Source: Cokeromyces recurvatus (lineage: Eukaryota > Mucoromycota > Mucoromycetes > Mucorales > Mucoraceae). From it: a stretch of DNA of 64,000 nucleotides. Numbering within the stretch: position 1 is the stretch's first letter; each line of letters opens with the position of its first letter. The notes under the pieces were generated by a model. It saw only the letters and a program-made list of their open reading frames with translations. It was not told the origin of the DNA and searched no databases. Both the position numbers and the translations under genes were made by a program. Below are positions 36,970-47,848 of this stretch, piece by piece. Where the stretch lies: assembly GCF_025118155.1 (NCBI RefSeq), contig NW_026251408.1, positions 62,001 through 126,000 on the forward strand, given 5' to 3'.

Positions 36970-37874
36970 ATGAAACTACAAGTTGTATGTAATATTTGTT
37001 CTAAAGCCATCGCTTATCCTATTCTGCTGAAATGTGGACACGTCTATGACAAAGAATGGTATTATTCACGTTCATATATATTCTCCTTCTCTTCTAATAG
37101 TCACGTTATTTATTTTCTAGCGCTCAATTCTATTCTAAAATATCAAGTAGTTGTCCACAGTGTCAACAAATGTGTCTTGATGAACCCTTTGATGATTTTG
37201 ATATGAAAATTTGTAGCAACAGTGAACAATTAATTGATTTAATAGATGACCTTGACCTTAAAGACAATGATAATTCATCATCTTCTGATAATGAAAATGA
37301 TGTTCTATTACTTGAAAAAGAAAATGAACTACTTCAACAAAGGTTGAAGACTAGTTCAACATTATTAGGATCCTCAAATCAAGAAATAGAGGTGTTACAG
37401 CAAAGTAATAAGCATAAAGACCAAGTCATTAAAGATTTGAATTACGACGTAAAAATAGTTAGAAAAGAATATTTAAGATTAAAACGTAGTTATGATAGGT
37501 TAAACGTGAGCTACGAATGTTTAATGAAAGAAACAAGTACGATTGAACCTGTTGAGAAAATTTTAGATAAACTTATTAAAATTATTGTAAAAGAAAGGAA
37601 CGTGGTCCAAACAGATTATCAAACCATCCTTAGCAGATTCAAAAATGAAAATTCAAAAAAGCCCAAACAAAAGCAGAATATGTATGAATTTCAACTAGTC
37701 CCTTCTACTAAACCCAATCCAAAGCTGAAATTAGCGGAGGATTTTAAACAAGCCTTTAAAGAATTACTTGATCATTATGATCATCAGAAAACTAAATTAT
37801 ATGCCATAAAGTCATTAAGAGAACGTGTCTATAAAAAGGTGCTCAGATTTAATCATTTAGCTGAACAATTATAA
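36970..37874 (+). CDS. Small RING-finger coiled-coil protein (paralog 2), two exons, 280 aa
   Basis: Probable E3 ubiquitin ligase, paralog of the gene at 27508-28429. Exons 36970-37058 and 37121-37874. RING ligands are C7, C10, C22, H24, D27, C30, C41 and C44 (CNIC, CGHVYDKEC, CPQC). An Asp again replaces the fifth ligand, and a phase-2 intron again splits the sixth-ligand Cys codon (TG/C). An acidic, Ser/Asp-rich linker (DLKDNDNSSSSDNEND) precedes a long coiled coil at about 105-180 (LLEKENELLQQRLK, NKHKDQVIKDL). The C-terminus KLYAIKSLRERVYKKVLRFN then HLAEQL parallels paralog 1. Overall identity outside these regions is low, so duplication is old. Family name not recognised. Confidence 0.8.
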
Positions 37875-38042
37875 ATAATAAAAAAAAATATGTATATATT
37901 CTATTATTTAATAAAAAAAAAAAAAAAAAAAAAAGGCGGCTACAGGGGCAGCAATAATATATAAAAGAGAAATGTTTCACCTGAGTTAAAAAAAAACAAC
38001 AACTACGACTACTACTATTACTACTACGACTATTACTACTAT

Positions 38043-38107
<65 letters not shown>

Positions 38108-38195
38108 TTACTACTATTGAAATTACTAACTACTACTACAACAACAAACATAACTTCTTCTTTCTTTCTTTCTTTTTTTCCTCCTTTCTCTTTGA
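37875..38195. other. Intergenic/leader with a triplet repeat, RING paralog 2 to GRAM gene
   Basis: Short region with an A run at 37913-37934 and a CTA/TAC trinucleotide repeat at 38003-38119 that probably lies in the promoter or 5' UTR of the GRAM gene. No coding sequence. Confidence 0.4.
38003..38119 (+). repeat. Interrupted (CTA/TAC)n repeat upstream of the GRAM gene
   Basis: TAC triplets with occasional TAT and GAC interruptions. The cleanest block is at about 38044-38106. Same unit as the PNS1 intron repeat. Confidence 0.9.
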
Positions 38196-38808
38196 ATGAT
38201 GTTATCATTAAGTGGACAACAACAATCTTTAACTGACTCACCAACACTATCTCAATGCTCTAATAGTATAAAAAAGGATTCTAAAGAAATGACTTGTCTT
38301 ACTAATCAACAACTTATCTCTATTGATCATCCCCTATCAACCAACAATCATAATATCTCTTTATATGAAAAATCATTGGATCTATCAAATTGTACTCAGG
38401 GAACTTCCGGTGATCTTCAGGAACCACTCCCTTCCTCTTTCTCGACTCGTCTTGACGATCAAGAGAATAGTGCTGCTGCATCTACTCAAAATGTACAGCT
38501 ATTACCCTACAATAATAATCCTGTTGTTGTTGTTATCAAGTTTGCAGAGGAAAAACGAAATATAGAATTCCATGAATTATTTCGTAGTGTACCTGAACAT
38601 GACCGGTTAATTGAAGGTGTAAAACAGTAATAATAATAATAATAATAGTGATATTAATTACTATTGTATAAATATAGAATATAGTTGTGCCATGTTTAAA
38701 GATATTGCTATACAAGGAAGACTTTATATATCAGAAAATCATCTTTGTTTTAATGCAAAGTTTTTTGGCTGGGCAACGAATGTACTGCTTATTTCTTATT
38801 TTATTTTA

Positions 38809-38861
<53 letters not shown>

Positions 38862-40233
38862 TTGAATTTTATTAGCTTGTAATCGCTTTTAAGGATATTG
38901 AATTTATAGAGAAAAGGACAATGGCACTCATTGTACCAAACGGTATTCAAATTACTACAAACACAAAAGTAAAAGTAAGGATTTTAGGATACAGGGAAAA
39001 AAAAAGCAATAAAATTCTACTTGTGTGTGCAAATATTCATTACTATTTCTTTCCTTTTTCTTTATAGCATCTATTCGCTTCATTTTTAAGCAGAGATACT
39101 ACCTTTGATCAAATATATCAACTATGGGAGTCATGTAGAGCAGCAGGAGATAATGATAACAAGTTATTCATAGAGGAAAAGAATGATACAAGTCAACAAC
39201 AGATAGATGAAGAATATACAATAGATCGATTAACCGAGAACTCTATTGATCCAACTAAAGAATACACTGTATTTAATACAACTTTATCGACAAATACAGG
39301 GCAAGATGTATTTCAACACTTGTTTAGTCATCATCCTAATCAAGGACAGTATCCTTTTAATAAAGTATTAGATATTGAACAATGTGAAGGTAAATATATA
39401 AATAAATGTATATAGGTTGATTTCATATTAAAAAATGCTTGGTATTCCCTATGATAATGATAGAATTGTATAGTAGTGAATGGGAAGATAAAGTAAAAAA
39501 GTGTCTATTTAAAAAGGGAGATGATTTATATGAAGGTAACTTTTTTTTTTGTCAATAATAATAAAATAAAATATTAATCTATTTACATACAGTAATTGAT
39601 AAAGAAATAAGCAATGAAAGAGAAGACATGTTTTGTATTTTATCAACAATATCAAAGAAAACAGATACTATTTCATTACCTCTTTTCCATTGTAAAACAA
39701 GTATATTCAAGACAAACGACAAAGATGCGAATACTACTGTGATTATATCGATAGATAATCAACAATGTAAATACTTATTATAAAATAGAATCACATAGAC
39801 TAATTAAACTATTTATTTATAAATACATATAGATGCTTCTTCTTTTGAGTCATTTGTTTATAATTTATTAGAAGAAACTATGATATCCAAAGATGAACAG
39901 CACGATCATGACTCTTCCATGACTAGCGATAAACAGGCAAAGAGCATAAAAGAAGAAGAAGAAGAAGACGACGACGAAGATAAAGAAAATAAAAACGCCT
40001 TTATGGCCAATCACATGATATCCTTTACTCAGTCAACTCTTAAAGCCCTTTCTATTCTATATCAATTCTTTCGTGTTCTAATACTTTTCTTTTTACTCAT
40101 TTACAAAAGATTAAAAACAAAAGATCTCATCTTACTCCTTATCTTCATGAATTCCCTTTTATCCCTGTATTATCTTAAGAACATAAAAGGATATGATGCA
40201 TATTCTACATCTCTATTATTCTATTTAAAATAA
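38196..40233 (+). CDS. GRAM-domain membrane protein (LAM/GRAMD1-like), seven exons, 530 aa
   Basis: Likely ER-anchored, contact-site protein related to sterol-transferring Lam/Aster proteins. Exons 38196-38616, 38678-38781, 38876-38974, 39068-39389, 39465-adjusted 39464-39535, 39593-39766, 39833-40233. The GRAM domain at about 127-225 reads FHELFRSVPEHDRLIEEYSC, then FKDIAIQGRLYISENHLCFN and FGWATN, then LVIAFKDIEFIEKR and LFASFLSRDTTFDQIY. The next 170 residues (TGQDVFQHLFSHHPNQ) sit where a VASt domain should be but are short and divergent. An acidic Glu/Asp run near 430-440 precedes C-terminal hydrophobic segments (YQFFRVLILFFLLIY and DLILLLIFMNSLLSLYYL). The exon 3 donor could be 6 nt earlier. 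Sterol transfer is uncertain because VASt is not convincing. Confidence 0.82.
38816..38856 (+). repeat. Poly(A) tract, 41 nt, inside a GRAM-gene intron
   Basis: Uninterrupted A homopolymer preceded by T-rich DNA in intron 2, about 20 bp upstream of the acceptor at 38875. It replaces the usual polypyrimidine tract. Confidence 0.95.
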
Positions 40234-40459
40234 AAGCCTATTTTGTAATAAGGGATACTAGTCATAATAAAGGCCTTCTTTATAAAATAGAATGTAACAT
40301 ATATATTTATTACTTGAAATAGACCAATATACGTATAAATATATACATGTAGCAATAATAATAGATAATAAACATACATACACAGTGTTTTATGCAATAA
40401 TAATAAGGGTTAGGGTATAATAATAATAATAATAATAATAATTATATATATATGTATTT

Positions 40460-42061
40460 TTAAGGTGAATAGAATGAAATCTCCTTTTTTCTATCATCAT
40501 CATTGTTACTATAAAAACAGTATTTTTCTATTAAATCTAGATAAAAGCTTGAATTGATATCTACTGTTGTGGGTAAATAAGTTTCAATAGATGACATGCT
40601 TTTCGATGTTTGATGTAAAAAAGGGGGTTGTCTTTGTTGTTGTAATAGTGGCTGTGAAATTGCTGTTGCTGTTACTGCTGCTGCTGCTGCTGCTGCTGCT
40701 GATGGTGGTGGTGGTGATGGTGGTGATGACGTTGGGCTTGGTGGGGCAGACATGGACTTGATGGTGGTGGCGGTGGTAGAATGAAAATGCATAGGCTCTA
40801 TTTCTTCTTCATGATCAGAAGAATTAGATCCGTGTTTAGGTGACGGTGGACGATAGTAGCCATCTTTATTATTATTATTAATTGGCATTGGCTTTGATAA
40901 GAAATAATCTGTAATTAGATTTGGATTGGCTCTTACGGTAGCTGACCAGGTTTCATAAGGGGCATGTTTGGCAAGATATAAAGATTGTTTAAAATCATAT
41001 CGAGTACCTAACCAAGGCTGTCTTTTCTTCATATGATAAGGACGAGCATGTTGATAACCTTTCAGAGCTGTTGTAAATTGACTGTGTTTCTCATCATCAT
41101 CTTCACTTAATTCAGAATCATAATCTTTAATGATGTTATCATTTAAAGGATCACAGATCACTTTGATGACATAATTTCGACCCTGATTTGTATCCCAATA
41201 ATCCATTTGACCTGCAGTAAACATCACTGACAATTCTATACGACTTCTTATCTCACCACGATCATTTAATTTTAATCCAATATTAAATTCAAATATATCA
41301 AAGATGAAAGGATGCTTAGGGTCAGGTCCAAAGAAGTTACCGTCCACTTCTTGTATCGTTTTACCATAATCTAAACTATATCGAATAGTAACTGATTTTT
41401 CAAGTGATAAATTTCGGACCATTACTTTCCCCTTAAGTAGCTTCATATTTGAATCTATCTTGAAAGAAGATGGCTGAAGTATAATGTTTGCTTCGTCATA
41501 ATCTATACTTGGCCAACGTTGACAAAGAACTCTGAACTGAGGTCGTTTATGATGTATGGGTTCTAATTCAATGGGTGATTCTGTTTCATGAAATAAACAC
41601 ACCGTTTCAAGAAAGACTGGGTCAAACTTTACATTTCTTTTTCTTTTATTCGACGATTCTTCTTTCTTTCTTATTAACGTTTTTTGCTGTTGCTGCTGAT
41701 TATTCGTATTGTCGGGATGTGAAATAAGTTTATTATTAATGGTAGATTTAGTTGAAAGATGTAATTCAAATTTATTATTTCTTTTATAGGTGGATATCGT
41801 TGTTTCTTCTTGTTGTTGTGGTGGTGGTATCAATCGTTCTTGCTCTATCATCTTACTCTCGTCTTCCTTCTTTTTATCATTATTGACTATCGTAAATCTT
41901 GCCTTTTTACCAAAGACACTAAATCTAGGCTGATGACTTGTATGTTGTTCTTCAATATTAGTTTGTTCTTTTTCTTTTGGAACAACTATCGTATAACTGG
42001 GACGAGACCACTCTGTTTTACCCCATTTGGCTTCATTTCTAGGAAAAGTAGTGAATCCCAT
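40460..42061 (-). CDS. CBM21 protein phosphatase 1 targeting subunit (GAC1/PIG-like), 533 aa
   Basis: Would bring PP1 to glycogen to activate glycogen synthase. Single exon, minus strand, from the ATG at 42061. The PP1-docking RVxF-type motif is RNVKF near residue 140 (KRKRNVKFDP). The CBM21 domain spans about 180-300: LCQRWPSIDYDEANIIL, KGKVMVRNLSLEKSVTIRYS, the family FFG at the centre, FEFNIGL, and WDTNQGRNYVI as the end signature. Flanking regions are low complexity: Gln runs near 80 and 122, and Pro/Ser and Ala runs near 455-480. It is shorter than yeast Gac1 (793 aa), comparable with Pig1/Pig2. Convergent with the GRAM gene, with about 225 bp between stops. Confidence 0.87.
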   Translation of the reverse strand: MGFTTFPRNEAKWGKTEWSRPSYTIVVPKEKEQTNIEEQHTSHQPRFSVFGKKARFTIVNNDKKKEDESKMIEQERLIPPPQQQEETTISTYKRNNKFELHLSTKSTINNKLISHPDNTNNQQQQQKTLIRKKEESSNKRKRNVKFDPVFLETVCLFHETESPIELEPIHHKRPQFRVLCQRWPSIDYDEANIILQPSSFKIDSNMKLLKGKVMVRNLSLEKSVTIRYSLDYGKTIQEVDGNFFGPDPKHPFIFDIFEFNIGLKLNDRGEIRSRIELSVMFTAGQMDYWDTNQGRNYVIKVICDPLNDNIIKDYDSELSEDDDEKHSQFTTALKGYQHARPYHMKKRQPWLGTRYDFKQSLYLAKHAPYETWSATVRANPNLITDYFLSKPMPINNNNKDGYYRPPSPKHGSNSSDHEEEIEPMHFHSTTATTIKSMSAPPSPTSSPPSPPPPSAAAAAAAAVTATAISQPLLQQQRQPPFLHQTSKSMSSIETYLPTTVDINSSFYLDLIEKYCFYSNNDDDRKKEISFYSP

Positions 42062-42773
42062 TATATAGTAGTATCTTTAAAAGAAAAGCAAAATAGGAAG
42101 AAAGAAAGAAAAAAAGAAAGAAAAAAAAAAGAATGTTATAAAAAGGAAAAAATCGGTAAGAAGAAGAAGAAGAAGGATACTATGAACATTTATATATAAT
42201 AACTAAATAGTATTTAAACTCCGGTATTCTCTTCCCGCCGCTCTCCCTCCCCCTTCTCCATTTTTTTTTGTTTCCCTACTCCTTCCCTCCCACCTACCCC
42301 TCCTCTTATCTTTAAATAATAATAATTATGAAAATTTGATTTGGTGTAACAGCCTTTATTATGTACAAAGAAAAACGACCCTTGTTTTGTTTTTTTTTGT
42401 TTGTTTGTTATTGATGACCAAATGGATTTTTAGTCTATTCAATAAAAAAAAAAAAAATATGAGTGAAAGTTTGGTTTAAGATGCCCAAAAAAAAAAAAAA
42501 TGTTGAAACTTTACTTTATTAGTTATTTGATCATTCAAAAGTGAAATACTATTGGCGAAACCAGAACCACTAAGAAAACAAAATAAGTAAGCTAAATAAT
42601 ATAATTTGTATATATGTGTAATTTACTATGGAATACGCAGACTTCCTTGGTTACCAAATGTGTCTATTCCATCACTATAAAAGTTATTTTTTTTTGGGGG
42701 GAGGAGGAAAATGTTAATGTTAGAACTACCACTAAACTATATACGGTTATAATATAGATTTTTTTTTTGTTTT
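42062..42773. other. Intergenic between epsin and the CBM21 gene
   Basis: Tandem minus-strand genes. The half nearest the CBM21 start contains purine runs (GAAA repeats, 42090-42180) and a C/T-only block at about 42230-42310 on the plus strand. The rest is the epsin 3' UTR. No gene seen. Confidence 0.35.
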
Positions 42774-44390
42774 TTACTCTCTGTTGGGTGTTAGTAAAGC
42801 ATTTATTTTAGCATATTTTAAATCGTTCATGGATGGCTGTTTGGGATTAGTATGTGCTATGATGGGTGAAGAAGAAATAACAGGACTCCTTGCTGTAGAA
42901 GATGTACTAAAGAAACTAGGCAAGTGATTATTCGTGAAAAAGGGTGATTGTGATTGTTGAATGGTTGAACTATCATTATTACCAAAAACGAGTCCACTAT
43001 AGTCATATGTCCTTTGTGGCTCTGTCATGGTTGCACTCAAAGTAGTAATAGTAGTATTAGTATTATTAGTAGTAGAAAATGGATTTGGGTGGAAGAAAGA
43101 AGGCGATTGCTGCTGATAAGTAAAGAATTGCATAGACTGACTAGAAGGTTCTTGTTGTGTAAAGAAATTATTATTCGTATATGATAAAGGTTGATCTTGT
43201 GTTGGAGTAGTAAATAAAGGATGAGAGAGCTGTTGATTGGTTAAGAGATGAGGCTCTGGCTTAATAAAACCTGTTAATTGTGGTGGTTGTGAGAAGTAGG
43301 GCTGATAAGGATTATTTGGCTGTTGATGAATCGTTGTTGTTGTCGTCGTCGTCCAATCAAGCTGTAAATCTGATTGTTGGTAAGGATTATGATGATTCGT
43401 ATTCTCCTTCTTTTTCTCTTTTAAAGCCTCTTCTTCACTTAACTGAATCGCTTTTGCTAAATCTTCTTGCTCTTGACGATGTCGTTTCTTTTCTTCTTCA
43501 GCTGCAGCAGTTAACTTGCTCTCTTCTAAAGCTCTTTTTAAATCTTCATCTTCTTTATTTTGTTCATTAACAGAATACTGAGCTGTTTCATGTAAATAAT
43601 AGTTGCCTACATTAGCCATTCTATCTCTCATTCCTTTTCTTTGTCTTCTCTCTTCCTTTAATCTATTATCATCCTGTAATAAATTTGTGATATCTTTTGC
43701 CTTTTGACGTACTACAAAATATATCATCAGTCTCTTTTTTTTTTCTTGACCTATAGACACTATATCAACTCTATCATACCATTTGCACCAACATCCTTTT
43801 TATGTTCATCTACATGTTGGAATTCTCTTAATGTCTTTACAATATAAATGTTCTCTTTGGCGTACAAAACAACATTCTCGGATCCCACGTGTAAACAATA
43901 ATCCAATAAAAGTAAAGCCTACTTACAAAGACAATTGAGCATGTGTATAGACTCCATTTAATATGTATATACCTTAAACACATGTCTCCAATTTTTACCT
44001 TTATCATTTAATCGTTTATCAATCATATCCATAATTTCAATAAAATCTCCTCTAAATACAGTATAAGTTTTCTCTTTCTTTTTTTTTAAAAAAAAAAATA
44101 AAAAAAATAAAAGGCTAGATATGTCACTCAATTACGCTTTACTCGTTATAAGTATATTGTGCTATCTCATTCATTAACGTTCCACTAGGTCCCCAAGGGT
44201 CATTTGAAGTTGCTTCACGTACTTTGATTTGAATTTCACTAAAGCCTTTAGCTATATTTTTTCTATCGAGTATAAAACTTAGTAAATACAAATATAATGC
44301 TTTCCCACCACCACCCTCCACCGACAAAATTTTAACTGTTATATGTATATGTTTCACTTACATACTACGTACAACGCCTTTACCAGCCAT
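42774..44390 (-). CDS. Epsin (ENT1/2-like ENTH protein), five exons, 434 aa
   Basis: Endocytic adaptor binding PI(4,5)P2, ubiquitin and EH-domain proteins. Minus-strand exons: 44390-44362, 44262-44143, 44051-43973, 43918-43780, 43711-42774. The ENTH domain (1 to about 140) reads MAGKGVVRS, then IKVREATSNDPWGPS, NEIAQYTYNE, KNWRHVFK, ALLLLDYCLHVGSENVV and LREFQHVDE, complete only with all four small exons. Two ubiquitin-interacting motifs follow (DLKRALEESKL and DLAKAIQLSEEEAL). The Gln/Pro/Asn-rich tail carries one NPF (HPNPFSTT) and NPY motifs for EH proteins. I see no obvious clathrin box at the extreme C-terminus. Length agrees with yeast Ent1 (454 aa). Confidence 0.92.
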
Positions 44391-44737
44391 ATTTGTATTA
44401 TAAAAGAAAGAGAAAAAGAGAGAAATAAAAAAAAAGGGATAAATATAAAAAAGGGAGAAGCCAGTGGATGAAAAAGAAATCCTTAGCACGAGGTTAAACA
44501 ATCTATTTTGTCATACATGCTTTATACAAATCTTTAGTTTAAGTGGTAATAATAGGCTACAAAAAAAAATCATTTATAATGTGTACTTTCATATATCTTG
44601 TAATCATAGTCCTTGATAAAATAAACTCAATATAACCTATTCTTCCTTTCCCCTATCGAGAATTATATTAACCAATAAAGTTACAATAAAAACAAAAAAT
44701 AAAGAAAAAGAAAATAAATGCAGACTTCCTTTTTTTA

Positions 44738-44768
<31 letters not shown>

Positions 44769-44810
44769 TGTTGTTGTTGGATCATTTCTTCATCGTAACC
44801 AATCTCAACC
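44391..44810. other. Divergent promoter between epsin and the 863-aa helical protein
   Basis: 420 bp, AT-rich, with a T20-class run at about 44751-44769 before the right-hand start codon. No coding signal. Confidence 0.35.
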
Positions 44811-47467
44811 ATGGATCTTAGTAATCTCCTCAATTATCAAAAAGAAATAAGCCTTTCATTAAAAGATCTTGAACAATTACTTGTCCAACGAGACATTACG
44901 ACTATCCTTGACACGATCAGAACTACATCGACTTATGATTATCCCACTGACCGTAATGAAACATTCCTTTACTTTGATACCTTTATTCGTGTCATTCTTT
45001 CCATACATGACCAAGAAGCACATACTCTCATTATTGATTCTCTACGTCAATGTATTAATGGCTTATTACGACACCATGGTATCACTTGGCTCATCGATTT
45101 TCCTTGTCACTTTAGTAAACCCACTTGGACAGACCTTCAGTCTAATCCCACTATTCTTGTTTACCTCTATGGTCTCATCTTGGCTCTCATTAACACTCAC
45201 ATGTCAGACAATATAGACTGGCTCCTTAAGGGAGTCCTTGAATTTGTACAATCAAGATCACCTGCCATTATCGTGCACCTTTGGCTCATTTGTTATACCT
45301 TAAACAAAACTACTCTATTTTTAGAGGGATTAGAAGAGAATCTGAAAAGAGGAAAAGTGCCGAAAGGAGTGGTGAAGACAGCATGGACTGTTTTAAAAGA
45401 CAGGAAATCGGATTGGGTAGCATCTCAAATAGATGATCAATTAGGTAATGCATTAGCAAAGCCTCCATTTAGTAGAGATCAAATGACATTGAGTTATTTG
45501 GAATTGGAAAAATCAGTATCCAACTATTCAATTATTTCTCAACTATTTCAGGAAATTCAAAATAAAGCAGGTAGATATATTTATAAACATAGATAAACAT
45601 GGGAATAAGTTGAATTGATTTATAAAGTATTGTAGTCAATGATTCGAATCCATTATTAAACGATACCCTACTATCACCTTTACCCTCTGATATGTTTGCA
45701 CGCATTGAAGCTGTTCGAAAGGGGGCTCTCTTTTGGGTCCATCAGTTTGCAAATATGTCACCACAACAATTTGATCTTCATCTACAACGTCTTATCCAAC
45801 ATTATTATCCAGGTCATACAAAGCGTATCCTAGATTTGGTCTTGGCTGATTGGACAGTGCGTGATCGTTTTGATCGTCATCTAAATCTTGTAATCCGCTT
45901 ACTGTCTCAAACTGGCCAATACAATCGACGTATGACTCCCTATTACGCCTTTATTCAACTCTTTAGTCAACATCAAGAACACATAATAACAACAACCCAA
46001 AAGATAATGGGAAGTGGTGATCTTCTTTTGGATCCAGTCAATAGCTCTTATAAGCAAATTAGAACAGGAGCTCTGATTGATTTATCATTTCAAGATAATG
46101 ACCCTAGTGACCGTCATATACAGGGATACAGTTTGATTCTAGAACATCTTACTCGGACTGGTTCTCGGGAATGGCTTATGGATTGTCTGGAGGATGCACG
46201 ACCGAACCTTGTTCAACGCTATACAGCTTGGCTAACAACGCAACAGAATACGCTAGAGTGTCCAAAAGTAGATGTTCCAACCTTGCTGAACCTACTTTCT
46301 GAGTCCAGTCTTGAACGTCTTTTGATGACCAAACCCATCATCCTATTAGATTATTTTGATCAAGTATCAAGATCTTCTCTCGTACAATCCTTATTAGAAA
46401 CAAAATCAAAACGCTTTATGGATTTGTTAATGAATTTCTTAAAGGCCCATATGACGAGTAAAGATCCAACTAGACCTCATTCACGAAGTTGGTTTGGACA
46501 TAATTTTTTACCCTGTTTAGTAGAAGGAGTCGCTGCAGGTAGCGAAGTCGCGACAGCCCTGTTTAGTCAAGTGATTGTTGGAAAGGAGTTTGAATGGTAT
46601 CTGGGAGAGCCAGTGGCGGTGGCAGGCAAGAAAGTTCGATTTGAGATGTTACAATTGGCTAAACATCATACGATTTTATCAGTACGACATACAGGCTTAG
46701 CCACCCTCTTTCAGTTGTTAGTCAAAGTGAAGAATAAGAAAGCTGTAGTACGGGTATGGAACGACGTCTGGAAGGAGAAGGCGAACAGCAAACACATCCT
46801 TCAATGTGTTGGTCTATTTGATCAAGCACCTGCTGTGGTCAAACAGATGATTGCTCAGTTTGTAAATGATATATCGATCCAGATGGAGCCATTAATGGAT
46901 GTAGTATTGCTATCAGATACCCCAGAACCCGATACAGTGTTTGACTTTGTCATGCATCTTTATGCAGCGGATGCCACTCAAGGTGATCAGATGAGATGGG
47001 CTATCGTGAATACTTTAATTGAACTCGGTCAAGAACTTACTCTGTCAACAACCTCTGACGATGTTCTCCAGCAACTAAAACCAGTTGAGATAGCAAATAA
47101 AAAAATTAAATTGACACGAAGCAAGTTGGTAGCCAAGATGCGTCAACATGAAGAAGAACTAGTAAAAAAAAAAGAACATGATGATTCAAATGAGATCGTG
47201 ACTGCCTTGAGGATTCTTTTACAACGTGTCTTTCATTTCTTGTTGAGGCTGTTTAACAATGATGTGGAGGCACATGATAAAATGCAGCAGGATTTAGTAG
47301 CGATGCCCTTGTATTTTGTAGCATTAGGACAAATACGAAAGGTGGTAAAAGATCCTTTATTAGCAGAAGATATTCAAATGGTGATAGAACTGAGTCTGAG
47401 ATGTTGTTTGACGAAACAGCAAGAAATCTCGGTTGAGACGGCAAAAAAGCTATTGTTGAAGGAATAA
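44811..47467 (+). CDS. Large all-helical protein of unknown function, two exons, 863 aa
   Basis: I do not recognise this protein. Exons 44811-45570 and 45636-47467; the junction (GCA G / TC AAT) keeps the frame and joins a 253-residue N-terminal half to the rest. Sequence is Leu-rich with regularly spaced amphipathic helices (LYGLILALINTHMSDNIDWL, LILEHLTRTGSREWLMDCL, GLATLFQLLVKVKNKKAVV), suggesting a HEAT/ARM-type solenoid. There are no membrane spans, zinc motifs or catalytic signatures. A charged coiled segment (KLVAKMRQHEEELVKKKEHD) lies near 765-785. Long, clean coding sequence with few low-complexity runs suggests a conserved complex subunit. An Integrator or other nuclear scaffold subunit is a guess only. 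Confidence 0.75.
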
Positions 47468-47473
47468 TAATAA

Positions 47474-47504
<31 letters not shown>

Positions 47505-47848
47505 AGAAAGAATAAAAAAAAAAACGCCCTCCCCTCCCCCCTTTTTTTCTTTTTTTAACCTTTTATTTATACAAACCAACAAACTTATCTACTTGAAAAT
47601 CCTGTAGGTAGTTCATATATGTTTTATAGTATTATATATATATAAAGGCATATGTATACATGATAGTGGTAATCGAATCGAATTGTCGATAATTTATTTT
47701 ATATTGGAAAACATAAAATTCTATCTACAAGACAGAGACTTTTCTTTTTATAATTATTATAATGATTGCTAATCTTCTAATAAATAACTATGTACACTTT
47801 ATTATTATTATTATTTTGACTCGTATTGGTATGTATATATATATATGA
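47468..47848. other. Convergent 3' region
   Basis: Between the stops of the helical protein gene and the siroheme synthase gene. Contains A-rich sequence (47475-47501) and TA/ATT microsatellites. No gene seen. Confidence 0.4.

Noticed and set aside
37849..38247. Minus-strand polyserine protein
   Set aside because: Translation of the CTA/TAC repeat on the opposite strand.
47253..47582. Minus-strand frame overlapping the end of the helical protein
   Set aside because: Starts in poly(A) DNA and mirrors a conserved-looking coding exon.
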